From positions 14,338 to 78,337 of the forward strand of contig JBKPNX010000102.1 of NCBI GenBank assembly GCA_046732855.1: a stretch of DNA of 64,000 bases. Reading direction: 5' to 3'. Shown here piece by piece: positions 44,180 to 53,269 of this stretch. A program made the position numbers and the translations under genes. The DNA comes from JBKPNX01 sp046732855 (GTDB taxonomy: Bacteria > Pseudomonadota > Alphaproteobacteria > Geminicoccales > Geminicoccaceae). Each line of letters starts with the position of its first letter. Position 1 is the stretch's first letter. A model generated the notes under the pieces. That model was not told the origin of the DNA, did not search any database, and saw only the letters and a program-made list of their open reading frames with translations.

Positions 44180-44611
44180 TTATGCCGCGGGCGCCAGCGC
44201 GTCATCCTCTTCGGCGGCGGCGATCATCGGCCAGGCGAGGCCGGCGTACGCGTCGGTCCACGCGCGCCGCATGGCCGGCGTGAAGTCGGCGCCGAGCCCC
44301 TGCTCGAGCGTCGACATCAGCGCCTCGCCGACCGTGGCATAGTGCTCCGGACGGACGCCGTAGGCGGCATGGCGGCGGCCGAGCTCACGGACTTCCGGCA
44401 ACACTGCCGCGAGCCGGTCGAGCGAGGCGATCGCGCCACCGAGCGCCGCCATGAGCTTCGTGCCCTGGGCCGCCATATCGCCTCGAAAGAGGGGCCGCAG
44501 GTTCGGGTCGAGCTCGAACAGGCGGCGATAGAACAGGGCTGCCGCCTGATCCTTGATCGGCGCAAGCTTGGCGAAGCTGCTTTTCACGAGTTGGACCTGC
44601 TCCGGGGTCAT
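44180..44611 (-). CDS. Single-domain bacterial globin
   Basis: A 143-residue globin. Helix A reads PEQVQLVKSSFAKLAP, then LFYRRLFELDPNLRPLF with the CD1 phenylalanine (RPLF), and the proximal histidine is in LGRRHAAYGV near residue 80. Length and pattern match single-domain globins of the flavohaemoglobin/neuroglobin-like class, often misannotated as hemin receptors. The reductase domain of Hmp is absent. A role in oxygen or NO binding is inferred. The ATG at 44611 is used; the gene is convergent with the SulP gene. Confidence 0.85.
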   Translation of the reverse strand: MTPEQVQLVKSSFAKLAPIKDQAAALFYRRLFELDPNLRPLFRGDMAAQGTKLMAALGGAIASLDRLAAVLPEVRELGRRHAAYGVRPEHYATVGEALMSTLEQGLGADFTPAMRRAWTDAYAGLAWPMIAAAEEDDALAPAA

Positions 44612-45122
44612 GACGGCCGCTCCGACGTTCTGCCCTCGGACACGCTCGTCCCTGGGGGGCTGAAGGACAGCTAGCTGCAGCCTGTTTCAGGATGATGTCT
44701 GCGGCGGCGCCGCTTGGTATCAGTTGTTTCAGGTCCCGGTCCTCGCGGCTGTGCATCGCCAGCACGATCAGCTCCGGGCCGCGCGCGAGCTCAGGCCGAT
44801 GCGCGACATGGTTCGCCAAATGGACAGCGGTGACCCCACTGCGCCCGGCTGATGTGAATCTTGAGCTGCGAGCATCCAGCCACGGGCGACCGGGAAGCGG
44901 ACAAACTTGCCGCGATAGAAGATCGGGCTACCTTTCAACGCGACCGCGGCGATTGAACGGAGCCTCTGACGATCCGGGTCGAGTGCAACGCGACCCCCGC
45001 ACTGGGTCTATTTGAACCAGTGACGCCCTTTGCGTTGACCTGAGGTGCTGGCAAGGGTGCCTCCGGCGTAACCGATGCCGGGGTCCAAACCTGGCGAATC
45101 CGGCCTGCATGGAGGAATCCCG
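44612..45122. other. Intergenic region with decayed sequence between globin and paoA genes
   Basis: About 510 bases with no intact gene. The half nearer the globin gene contains a remnant of a universal stress protein on the minus strand (listed separately). The rest, up to the paoA start, has no recognisable coding content; the paoA ribosome site GGAGG is at 45113-45117. Confidence 0.5.
44683..44820 (-). pseudogene. Remnant of a universal stress protein C-terminus
   Basis: In one minus-strand frame the region reads ARGPELIVLAMHSREDRD, then KQLIPSGAAADIILKQAA. This matches the C-terminal pattern of UspA proteins (a DLIVLGTHGR-like strand, then GSVAExVLRxA). The N-terminal domain and ATP-binding loop GxxGx9GS are not found upstream, and other frames there contain stops. 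I read it as a decayed fragment, not a gene. Short length makes this uncertain. Confidence 0.4.
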
Positions 45123-45644
45123 ATGGCGCAGCGAACCTCAGCGGCCAGCGAGGCGCTGAAGCAATTTGCACCGCCGGCCAAGATCCCGGTCACGCTCCGT
45201 GTCAACGGCGTGGCCCACGAACTAGCCATCGCGCCGTGGACGACGCTCCTCGACGCGCTGCGCGAGAATCTCGACCTTACCGGCACCAAGAAGGGGTGTG
45301 ACCAAGGCCAGTGCGGCGCCTGCACGGTCCTTATCGATGGCCGGCGCGTCGTCTCGTGCCTCACACTGGCCGTCATGAAAGACGGCGCGAGCATCACCAC
45401 GATCGAAGGGCTGGCGAAGGAGGACGGAGCCCTCCACCCGTTGCAGCAGGCGTTCATCGATCACGATGCGTTTCAGTGCGGCTATTGCACACCGGGCCAG
45501 ATCTGTTCGGCCGCGGGCCTCATCGCCGAAGGCAAGGCCAAGACCGCAGCCGAGATCCGCGAGCTGATGAGCGGCAACATCTGCCGGTGCGGTGCGTACT
45601 CCAACATTGTCGCGGCAATCCAGCAGGCGATGGGGCAATCATGA
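45123..45644 (+). CDS. paoA: Aldehyde oxidoreductase [2Fe-2S] subunit (PaoA-like)
   Basis: A 173-residue iron-sulfur subunit of a xanthine oxidase-family enzyme. The plant-type cluster binds in KKGCDQGQCGACTVLIDG with a fourth Cys in VVSC; the second cluster uses FQCGYCTPGQI and NICRCGAYSN. The ATG at 45123 has GGAGG upstream; the protein has no twin-arginine signal, unlike E. coli PaoA, so it is probably cytoplasmic. Its stop overlaps the start of the FAD subunit gene (ATGA), so the subunits are translationally coupled. Electrons would pass from the Mo site to FAD through these clusters. Confidence 0.93.
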   Translation: MAQRTSAASEALKQFAPPAKIPVTLRVNGVAHELAIAPWTTLLDALRENLDLTGTKKGCDQGQCGACTVLIDGRRVVSCLTLAVMKDGASITTIEGLAKEDGALHPLQQAFIDHDAFQCGYCTPGQICSAAGLIAEGKAKTAAEIRELMSGNICRCGAYSNIVAAIQQAMGQS

Positions 45645-46657
45645 ACAGCTTCGAGTACTCGCGATCCAGCAATGTCGCCGACGCGGTACGCCAGATGGCC
45701 ACAAGCCCGGCGGCGAAATTCGTCGCTGGCGGCACCAATCTGGTCGATCTGATGAAGATGGATGTCGAGCGGCCGGCCAAGCTGATCGACATCTCGAGGC
45801 TACCCTTGGACAAGGTTGAGGAAACCGCCAGCGGCGGGCTCCGCATTGGCGCACTCGTGCGCAACTCTGACCTTGCCTATCACCCGCTCGTGGAGCAGCG
45901 CTATCCGGTGCTGTCCAGCGCGCTCCTGGCCGGGGCATCGCAGCAATTGCGCAATATGGCCTCGACCGGCGGCAATCTCCTGCAACGCACGCGCTGTCCC
46001 TACTTCTATGACATCGCGACGCCCTGCAATAAACGCGAGCCGGGCAGCGGTTGTTCGGCCATCGGTGGCCTCAACCGCATGAACGCAATCCTCGGCACGA
46101 GCGACGCCTGCATTGCGGTGCATCCGTCGGACATGTGCGTGGCTCTGGCGGTGCTGGAGGCGAAGGTCCATGTGATGGGCCCTCGCGGCGAGCGCGTCAT
46201 CGCGATTGCGGACTTTCACCGGCTCCCTGCCGATACCCCGCAGCGCGACACCAACCTCGATGCGGATGAACTCGTGACTGCGGTCGAGTTGCCTGCGCGA
46301 GGGTTTGCGACGAATTACAGCTATCTCAAAATCCGCGACCGGCTCTCTTATGCGTTCGCGCTGGTATCGGTAGCGGTCGGGCTCGAGATTGAGGGCGGCG
46401 CCATCAGCGAGGCGCGTTTCGCGCTCGGGGGTGTGGCGCACAAGCCCTGGCGCAACGCTCAGGCCGAGGCTGCGGTCCGCGGCCGCGTCCCGAGCGAGGC
46501 GGCGTTTGCCCAGGCGGCCAATCTGGTCCTGCGCGAGGCCAAGGGCTTCGAGCACAACGCTTTCAAGATCGAGCTCGCGCGCCGGGCGATCGTCCGTGCG
46601 CTGACGCAGGCGGCGCGCGGCACGCCGCAGTCGCAGTCCAACAAGAAGATCGCGTGA
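45641..46657 (+). CDS. paoB: Aldehyde oxidoreductase FAD-binding subunit (PaoB-like)
   Basis: A 338-residue FAD subunit. FVAGGTNLVDLMKMDVERP near residues 27-45 and MASTGGNLLQRTRCPYFYD near residue 105 are typical of the FAD_binding_5 domain. Cysteines in RTRCPYF, TPCNKREPGSGC and SDACIAVHPSD fit the extra [4Fe-4S] site known from the PaoB group, which ordinary xanthine oxidase FAD subunits lack. The start ATG at 45641 overlaps the paoA stop. It is seven bases before the molybdenum subunit gene. Confidence 0.93.
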   Translation: MNSFEYSRSSNVADAVRQMATSPAAKFVAGGTNLVDLMKMDVERPAKLIDISRLPLDKVEETASGGLRIGALVRNSDLAYHPLVEQRYPVLSSALLAGASQQLRNMASTGGNLLQRTRCPYFYDIATPCNKREPGSGCSAIGGLNRMNAILGTSDACIAVHPSDMCVALAVLEAKVHVMGPRGERVIAIADFHRLPADTPQRDTNLDADELVTAVELPARGFATNYSYLKIRDRLSYAFALVSVAVGLEIEGGAISEARFALGGVAHKPWRNAQAEAAVRGRVPSEAAFAQAANLVLREAKGFEHNAFKIELARRAIVRALTQAARGTPQSQSNKKIA

Positions 46658-46664
46658 GCAACCC

Positions 46665-48896
46665 ATGGCACCCTACATCGGAACCGCCACGTCCCGGATC
46701 GACGGACACGCCAAGGTCACCGGCGCCGCAAAGTATGCCGCCGAGTTCAACGTGCCCGGCCTCGCCCATGGCAGCGTCGTCTGCTCGACTATAGCGAAGG
46801 GGCGCATCACGCGGATAGACGCCAGCGCGGCCCTGCGCGTCGAAGGCGTGCTCACCGTCTTGACGCACGAGAACCGTCCGCCCATGGCGAACGACGATCG
46901 AGCCTACAAGGACGAAGTGGCGCCACCAGGGGCGCCGTTCCGGCCCCTGTACGACGACAGGATCATGTTCAACGGCCAGCCGATCGGGCTGATCGTTGCC
47001 GAAACACCGGAGATCGCGCGCTTCGCAGCCTCGCTGGTTCGGGTGGAATACGATAAGGAAGCGCACGTCACCGACGTCTATCGCCAGCGCGGCCAGGCCG
47101 TACCGCCGACGCCTCCGAGCAATCCGATCGAGGCCCTGTTCGCGACTCCGAGGACGCGCGGCGCACCCGAGCAGACACTCGCTGCGGCCGCAGTCCGCCA
47201 GGAAGGCGAATACTATGTTCCGAACGAGCATCACAACCCAATGGAACTCTACGCCTCGACGGTGATCTTCGAGGGCAACGGCAAGCTCACCGTCTACGAC
47301 AAGACCCAGGGCGTGCAGAACGTGCAGAAGTATCTGTGCGGCGTGTTCGGCATGAAGCCGGAAGATGTGCGGGTCATGTCGCCATTCATGGGCGGCGGAT
47401 TCGGCTCAGGGCTGCGCCCGCAGTTTCAGGTGGTGCTGGCGGTGCTCGCGGCGCGCGCGCTGCAGCGCTCGGTGCGTGTCGTGCTGACGCGGCAGCAGAT
47501 GTATGTGCTGGGCTACCGGCCCGCCATGATTCAGCGCATCGCAATTGCTGCAAACGCCGACGGAACGCTCGATGCGATCACGCACGATGCGGTCACCGTG
47601 ACGTCGCAATACGAGGAGCACCATCGGCAGGAGACCGGCTGGTCCGGTCTGCTCTATCAATGCGCCAATGCGCAATACGAGCACAAGCTTGCGCGGCTCG
47701 ATCTCGCCACCCCGTGCGATATGCGCGCGCCCAGCGCCGCCTCCGCCGTCTATGCGCTCGAATGTGCGATGGACGAGCTCGCGGTGGCGCTCAGGCTAGA
47801 TCCGCTCGAGCTTCGCCTGCAGTGCTACTCGGATCGCGATCAGCACGATGATCGGCCGTACAGCAGCAAGGCGCTGCGGGAATGCTACCGCCAGGGTGCG
47901 CAGGCGTTCGGTTGGGCCAAGCGCACCCCCGAGCCGCGTTCGATGCGCGATGGCAGCGAACTTGTCGGCTGGGGCATGGCGACGGGCGTCTGGGAGGCGC
48001 TGCAGGTCCCGATCACGGTGCGCATCGTGCTCACCGCCAATGGCCATGCCGAGGTGGCGTGCGCGACGTCTGATATCGGCACCGGCACCTACACCATCAT
48101 GGCGCAGGTCGCCGCCGACATCCTCGGGCTGCCCCTCGACAGCATCAGCGTCAAGCTCGGCGACTCGAGTCTCCCGCAATCGCCGGTCGAAGGCGGCTCG
48201 TGGATCGCGGCCTCGGTATCGAATGGAATCGTGACGACGGCCAACGCGATCCGCGACGAGCTCTTGCGCCTGGCAAGGCAGATGCCGAATTCGCCGCTGG
48301 CCAATGCCGCGCCCGATCACGTCGCGCTTTCAGATGGCAAGCTTGTGAGCAAGCGCGACTTCTCGCGCGCGGTGTCGATTGCCGACGCCATGCGACACGG
48401 TGCGGTCGACCGCATCGGGCAGGAGAAAACCACAAACCCCGGTCATGACGCCACGCGCGCGAACAACACGCACGCGGCGATCTTTGCCGAGGTGAAGGTG
48501 GACGAGCAGCTCGGCGTGATCCGCGTCACGCGCGTCGTCAGCGCGGTTGCGGCAGGGCGCATCCTGAATACCAAGACCGGGACCAGCCAGATCCTGGGCA
48601 GCGTGGTCGGGGGCATCGGCATGGCGCTGCACGAAGAAACGCTGATCGATCACAAATTCGGCCGCATCATGAATGCCAACATCGCCGAATACCACGTGCC
48701 GGTGAACGCCGACGTGCACGACATCAAAGTCATCTTTGTCGACGAGCCCGACGACAGCAATCCGCTCGGCATCAAAGGGCTCGGGGAAATCGGCATCGTC
48801 GGCGTCGCCGCCGCGATCGCCAACGCGGTCTACCACGCCACCGGCAAGCGCGTGCGCGATCTGCCTATCACGCTCGACAAGCTAATGCGGGACTGA
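46665..48896 (+). CDS. paoC: Aldehyde oxidoreductase molybdenum-binding subunit (PaoC-like)
   Basis: A 743-residue catalytic subunit. The N-terminal Ald_Xan_dh_C domain starts GTATSRIDGHAKVTGAAKYA, and the Mo-pterin binding region has SPFMGGGFGSGL near residue 245 and EGGSWIAASVSNG near residue 510. The catalytic Glu is in IKGLGEIGIVGVAAA near residue 710. It oxidises aldehydes to acids with Mo-cytosine dinucleotide. The paoD-type chaperone that usually follows was not found. The first ATG at 46665 is used; a minus-strand cluster begins downstream. Confidence 0.93.
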   Translation: MAPYIGTATSRIDGHAKVTGAAKYAAEFNVPGLAHGSVVCSTIAKGRITRIDASAALRVEGVLTVLTHENRPPMANDDRAYKDEVAPPGAPFRPLYDDRIMFNGQPIGLIVAETPEIARFAASLVRVEYDKEAHVTDVYRQRGQAVPPTPPSNPIEALFATPRTRGAPEQTLAAAAVRQEGEYYVPNEHHNPMELYASTVIFEGNGKLTVYDKTQGVQNVQKYLCGVFGMKPEDVRVMSPFMGGGFGSGLRPQFQVVLAVLAARALQRSVRVVLTRQQMYVLGYRPAMIQRIAIAANADGTLDAITHDAVTVTSQYEEHHRQETGWSGLLYQCANAQYEHKLARLDLATPCDMRAPSAASAVYALECAMDELAVALRLDPLELRLQCYSDRDQHDDRPYSSKALRECYRQGAQAFGWAKRTPEPRSMRDGSELVGWGMATGVWEALQVPITVRIVLTANGHAEVACATSDIGTGTYTIMAQVAADILGLPLDSISVKLGDSSLPQSPVEGGSWIAASVSNGIVTTANAIRDELLRLARQMPNSPLANAAPDHVALSDGKLVSKRDFSRAVSIADAMRHGAVDRIGQEKTTNPGHDATRANNTHAAIFAEVKVDEQLGVIRVTRVVSAVAAGRILNTKTGTSQILGSVVGGIGMALHEETLIDHKFGRIMNANIAEYHVPVNADVHDIKVIFVDEPDDSNPLGIKGLGEIGIVGVAAAIANAVYHATGKRVRDLPITLDKLMRD

Positions 48897-49058
48897 CGCC
48901 GTAGGCGCAGGCGCCCTGGCCGTGTCTCTCTTGGCGTTCGAGACGAGCGCGGATTGGGGCAACGAGAAAAGCCAAACAGATATTCGAACACGCCCAAGGA
49001 CAAATCCCTCGCGCCGCCGGCGGGCGAACGTCAATCCGCGTCGATGGCGCTGTCCCCG

Positions 49059-50051
49059 TCACTGGGAGCGGCGGGCGAACGACACGGCGTAGGCTTCGTT
49101 GCGCACCTCGATCATCGGGTCGTCGGAGGGCTCGATCCCATCGGGCAGATTGCCGGGCAGCAGCATCAGCTCACTCTCGGCGCCGGCATTGTCGGCGGCG
49201 GGACGCGTCAGCGTGATCTCGCCGAGGTCGACCAGCTCGCGATCGTCCGGCCAAGCCTGGGAGGGATCGGCGGTGGGGTCGCCGGGTCGGGCGAGCTGTG
49301 CGAGCAGGCGAAAGCGCACCGGCCCTTGCGCGAGCTCGGCTCGCAGCTCGTCAGCGAGAAAATTGGCGCCCTGCTTGGCAGCCTCCTCGGCGCTCAGGTG
49401 CGCCTCGCCGGCGACCGGCGCGAGACGAAACCGGAAGGGATGACGTTCGCCGGCGGCGTCGACGAGAACGAAGGCGTTGATGCCGTTGTAGGTCTCGCGA
49501 GCATAGCTCGCCGGCGTTGACGTGCTGGCGAGCGCGCGCGGCACGGTGGGGTGCGCCGCGACGAATTGGTCGAGCGGAGTGGGCTTGGCAGCATCGGGGC
49601 CGCTCGCGGCAACCGCCTGCAGCAGCGCAAGGAACTCCTCGCCGCTCGCGACCGGAAAGAACTTCAGCGAGTTGAGGACGATGTCCATCTCGCCGCCGTC
49701 GGCCAGGTGGAAGCGGATGCCGAGGCCATGCGGATTGGCGTGGGGATCCCCGTCCGCGATATCGGGGACGCCGGTGGCGTCCGAAAAGCGGGCGCTGACC
49801 GGGGTCGGGGCGCCCTCGAACAGCACGGCCTTGCTGAGAGTTGCGCCGGCGCCGCTCGGCGTAAAGCTGCCCTCGACCACAACGCCCTTGGCGTGGTTGG
49901 CCCGGATGCCCGGATGCTTGCCGAACAGCTGGTTCATGACGTCAACGAGCCGCTCGCCTAGCGGAGCAGCATCGTCGGCCGAGGCAGCGGGAACGCCCCA
50001 GGCTAATGGCGCGGCGATCGCTGCAGCCAAGCCTAGATTCATCCAGCGCAC
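49059..50051 (-). CDS. Exported catalase-family peroxidase
   Basis: A 330-residue heme protein with a signal peptide MNLGLAAAIAAPLAWGVPA cut near AASA. The catalytic His is in IRANHAKGVVVEGSF, followed by PVSARFSDATGVPDIADG and ANPHGLGIRFHLADG. The heme-ligating Tyr is likely the one in RNEAYAVSF near the C-terminus, after the EPSDDP motif. The core matches the short catalase-related peroxidases (SrpA-like). GTG at 50051 has GGAGG six bases upstream and is preferred; ATG at 50042 and a longer frame to 50093 are alternatives. A periplasmic peroxide-removal role is inferred. Confidence 0.88.
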   Translation of the reverse strand: MRWMNLGLAAAIAAPLAWGVPAASADDAAPLGERLVDVMNQLFGKHPGIRANHAKGVVVEGSFTPSGAGATLSKAVLFEGAPTPVSARFSDATGVPDIADGDPHANPHGLGIRFHLADGGEMDIVLNSLKFFPVASGEEFLALLQAVAASGPDAAKPTPLDQFVAAHPTVPRALASTSTPASYARETYNGINAFVLVDAAGERHPFRFRLAPVAGEAHLSAEEAAKQGANFLADELRAELAQGPVRFRLLAQLARPGDPTADPSQAWPDDRELVDLGEITLTRPAADNAGAESELMLLPGNLPDGIEPSDDPMIEVRNEAYAVSFARRSQ

Positions 50052-50152
50052 GACACCCCTCCCAGCTGGTTCGGACAGCAACCTAGCCGGCATGTCTCAA
50101 AGCGTCCATCCGGCGCTCGAAGGTATTGAGCCAATCGAGTTCCCCCAGCTGG

Positions 50153-51844
50153 TCAGCCGTGCTCGGGCTGCAGCGCGAGCGCCGTGTGGATCTGTGCAAC
50201 GACCGCGGCACCCTCGCCGACCGCCGCCGCGACGCGCTTGGTCGAGCCCGCGCGCACATCCCCGATCGCGAACACGCCAGGCACGCTGGTCTCGAGAGGC
50301 AGCGCGGCGCGCCGGCGCGAGTGCGCGCCGTCCGGACAGGCCAGACCGGTGAGGACGAAGCCCTTGTCGTCCACGGCCGCGCAGTTCTGAAGCCAACCGG
50401 CGTTGGGCTCGGCGCCGATGAACAGGAACAGATGGCGCAGCGGGCAGACGTGGGTGGCGCCGCTGGACCGATCGCGAAACACCGCAGCCGTGAGACCCTC
50501 GGCTTGGTCACCCTCCAGCGCGACCACCTCCTTGCCGACGTGCAGGTCGACGTTCGGCAGCGCGCCAATCCGGTCGATCAGGTAGCGCGACATCGTGGCC
50601 TGCAGCCCTTCCCTGCGCACGACCAGATGCAGACGCTTGACTCTGGGCGCGAGGAACACGACGGCTTGGCCCGCCGAATTTCCACCGCCGACCAGCGCCA
50701 CCTCTTCCCCCTCGCACAGCTTCGCCTCGACCGGCGACGCCCAGTAGGAAATGCCAGCACCCTCGAAGATCGACAGATTCGGGATGTCCGGCCGACGATA
50801 GCGCGCCCCGGAAGCGACGACCACGCTGCGCGCCTGCACGGCGCGACCGTCCGTCAGATGCAGGAGCAGGGGAGCGTCTGGACGCCACGCAGGACTGCCG
50901 CAATCGAGTCGCACAACCTCCAGCGGAATCGCTATCTCGGCGCCGAATTTCAGCGCTTGGTTGAAGGCGCGTGCCGCCAATGCCCGGCCGGAGATACCGG
51001 TGGGAAAACCGAGATAGTTCTCGATCCGAGCCGACGCCCCGGCCTGTCCGCCAAAGGCCCGCTGGTCGAGCACGAGCACCGAGAGGCCCTCGGACGCAGC
51101 GTAGACCGCGGTGGCGAGACCGGCGGGCCCGGCTCCGACCACCGCCACGTCGTACACGCTCTGCAGATCGAGGTCGGGGGTGATGCCTAGGCAGACCGCC
51201 GCCTCTGCGTCCGTCGGCCGCTTCAGCACCGTCCCGTTCGGGCAGACCATCAACGGCAGGTCCTCCGGCTGCACGCCAAAGCGCTCCACGACGGCGCGAC
51301 CTTCCTCATCAGCCGAAGCGTCCAGCACGGTGTAGGGATAGCCGTTGCCGGCGAGAAAGCCCTGCAGCCGCACGAGGTCAGGCGCGCCCGGCCGGCCGAC
51401 CAGCACCGATCCGCCGCCGCCTTCCTGGATGAACCCGACGCGGCGTAGGATGAACGCACGCATCACCACCTCGCCGAGCTCTGCCGATCCGATCACGAGC
51501 GCGCGCAGATGTGCGGCGTCGAAGGGTAGAGCGGTGCAGCCCTCGGGGCCGGCTCGGCCCCTGGCCAGCGCTGCGCGTCCGGTCAGTTGGCTGAGCTCGC
51601 CGGTGAGCTGGCCGGGGCGATGGCTGGTGATGGCGACCTCGTGGTCGAGCCCGTCCCGGCCCGCCGCCTCGATGGAGCCCTCGAGCACCAGCCAGGCCGG
51701 CACCTGGCGCTCGCCGACATTGTAAACCACCTCGCCTGGTGCGAATGATCGCGCCTCACCGCTGGCGAAGCGCTTGGCCGTCTCGATCTGCGCCACGTCG
51801 AGCACTGGGAACATCTGGTGGCGACGGCTCTCTGATACCCTCAT
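50153..51844 (-). CDS. Cyclic nucleotide-binding domain fused to a thioredoxin reductase-like flavoprotein
   Basis: A 563-residue fusion. Residues about 10-120 form a cNMP-binding-like domain with FAPGEVVYNVGERQVPAWLV and GELSQLTGRAAL. A short thioredoxin/glutaredoxin-like linker follows near 140-210. Residues about 220-560 form a class II pyridine nucleotide-disulfide reductase with VAVVGAGPAGLATAVYAASE, GGQAGASARIENYLGFP, the NADPH motif LVGGGNSAGQAV and VFAIGDVRAGSTKRV. The redox-active CxxC expected around residue 345 is replaced by ISYWASPVEA, so it cannot act as a normal thioredoxin reductase. ATG at 51844 is chosen. It is the last gene of the pentose-phosphate operon. Confidence 0.85.
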   Translation of the reverse strand: MRVSESRRHQMFPVLDVAQIETAKRFASGEARSFAPGEVVYNVGERQVPAWLVLEGSIEAAGRDGLDHEVAITSHRPGQLTGELSQLTGRAALARGRAGPEGCTALPFDAAHLRALVIGSAELGEVVMRAFILRRVGFIQEGGGGSVLVGRPGAPDLVRLQGFLAGNGYPYTVLDASADEEGRAVVERFGVQPEDLPLMVCPNGTVLKRPTDAEAAVCLGITPDLDLQSVYDVAVVGAGPAGLATAVYAASEGLSVLVLDQRAFGGQAGASARIENYLGFPTGISGRALAARAFNQALKFGAEIAIPLEVVRLDCGSPAWRPDAPLLLHLTDGRAVQARSVVVASGARYRRPDIPNLSIFEGAGISYWASPVEAKLCEGEEVALVGGGNSAGQAVVFLAPRVKRLHLVVRREGLQATMSRYLIDRIGALPNVDLHVGKEVVALEGDQAEGLTAAVFRDRSSGATHVCPLRHLFLFIGAEPNAGWLQNCAAVDDKGFVLTGLACPDGAHSRRRAALPLETSVPGVFAIGDVRAGSTKRVAAAVGEGAAVVAQIHTALALQPEHG

Positions 51845-51891
51845 TGCGTTCCCCTCGCGGAGGTGCCTATCTGCCTCTGCGTGATCGCAAG

Positions 51892-52557
51892 TCAGACCTT
51901 GACCGCGTCCTTGCCCCACAGGCGAAAGCCGCCGACGAAGGCGTCCTTGTTGTCGCCGCGCCGGCAGCCGGGCGGCAGCTTGTCGAGCAATCGCACATTG
52001 CCGCCGCCGAGCACGACGTACTCCGGCTCGAGCGCCGCCCGGAGCCAGGCGACCACGACCCCAACTTCCTTTTGCCAGGCCTGCTGCCCCATCTGCTCGA
52101 GCGCGGCCTCGCCGAGATACTGCTCGAACGTGCGACCGTCCTTATACGGTAGATGGGCCAGCTCCATCGGCTGCGCGACGTTCTCGACCACCATCGCCGA
52201 ACCGAGCCCCGTGCCGAGGCCGAGAAACAGCATGCGGCCGCCTTCATAGCTGCCGATCGCCTGCATCAGGGCATCGTTGACCATCTTGACGCGACGTCCG
52301 AAGGCCCGCTCGAAGTCGAAGCCGACCCAACCCGGCGCAAGATGCTTCGGCTCCAGCACCGGCTTGCCGTGCACCACGGGACCCGGATAGCCCATGGAAA
52401 CCCGCTTGAACTTCCAGTGCCCGGCGAGATCGAGCGCGGTATCCACCATGTCTCGCGCCGACATGGCCGGACCCGATTCCGCCTTCCGCTCCTTTGCGTG
52501 CCCGGTGGCCATGATCTTGACGTGGGAGCCGCCGATGTCGATCGCGAGAACCTTCAT
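51892..52557 (-). CDS. ppgK: ROK-type kinase, probable polyphosphate glucokinase
   Basis: A 221-residue kinase. The phosphate-binding motif is VLAIDIGGSHVKIMATG at the N-terminus, followed by YPGPVVHGKP, NDALMQAIGSYEG with the catalytic Asp and LFLGLGTGLGSAMVVEN. This short form fits the polyphosphate-dependent glucokinases more than NagK-type ROK kinases; the phosphate donor is inferred. It starts four bases after the pgl stop, and together with zwf, pgl and gnd it would feed glucose into the oxidative pentose phosphate pathway. Confidence 0.8.
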   Translation of the reverse strand: MKVLAIDIGGSHVKIMATGHAKERKAESGPAMSARDMVDTALDLAGHWKFKRVSMGYPGPVVHGKPVLEPKHLAPGWVGFDFERAFGRRVKMVNDALMQAIGSYEGGRMLFLGLGTGLGSAMVVENVAQPMELAHLPYKDGRTFEQYLGEAALEQMGQQAWQKEVGVVVAWLRAALEPEYVVLGGGNVRLLDKLPPGCRRGDNKDAFVGGFRLWGKDAVKV

Positions 52558-52561
52558 CGGA

Positions 52562-53269
52562 CTAGCTCCGCGCCGCGCCGTCCAGCCTTGCCGCCGCTGC
52601 CCGATCGGCCAGCACCGTCACGTTCACGTTCGCGATGCGGCCTGCCGGAATGGACGTGTCGTGCCGAAACAGGCGCTCCAGCGCACCCGCCTTGTCTTCA
52701 CCGGTGACGATGAACAGGATGGCCCGCGCTCGGTTCAGCACCGGGTAGGTCAGCGTCATCCGCCGATGCTGCTGGTACGCTCCCGTCACCCCGACCCAGC
52801 CGTGCATCACCTCGAGCACCGGATCGTGCGGCACCAGGGACGCGGTGTGGCCATCGGGGCCGAGGCCGAGATGAATGAGGTCGAGCACCGGCGGCGCGCC
52901 GGCCACGGTCTCCAGCGTTCGGGCATACCTGGCCGCCGCCGCCGCCAGATCGCTCTCCTCGACGGGCATGGCATGGAGCCTGTCCGGCGGCAAAGGTACG
53001 CGCGTCAGGAGGCTCTCGCGCAGATGCGTGAGATTGCGATCGGCGCTGTCGGCCGGCGCCACCCGCTCGTCGACCTGAAAGACGTCGAGCTCTTGCCAGG
53101 GCACCTCCTGGTCCACGAGCGCGCGCAGCATCAGCCATGGCGTGCGGCCCCCGCTCAATGCCAGCGAACAGCAGCCACGGGTCGCCACGGCCGAGCGCGC
53201 CGCTTCGGCAACGAGCTCCGCCCCCGCCTTCGCCACGGCATCAGCATCGGCGAGCACCTGAATCTTCAT
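52562..53269 (-). CDS. pgl: 6-phosphogluconolactonase
   Basis: A 235-residue DevB/SOL-type lactonase that hydrolyses 6-phosphogluconolactone. Characteristic stretches are CSLALSGGRTPWLMLRAL near residues 33-50, FQVDERVAPADSADRN and HLGLGPDGHTASLVPHDP. The ATG at 53269 (MKIQVLADAD) overlaps the stop of the upstream histidine phosphatase gene by four bases; a longer frame to 53308 would only overlap that gene. It sits between zwf and ppgK in transcription order. Confidence 0.94.
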   Translation of the reverse strand: MKIQVLADADAVAKAGAELVAEAARSAVATRGCCSLALSGGRTPWLMLRALVDQEVPWQELDVFQVDERVAPADSADRNLTHLRESLLTRVPLPPDRLHAMPVEESDLAAAAARYARTLETVAGAPPVLDLIHLGLGPDGHTASLVPHDPVLEVMHGWVGVTGAYQQHRRMTLTYPVLNRARAILFIVTGEDKAGALERLFRHDTSIPAGRIANVNVTVLADRAAAARLDGAARS

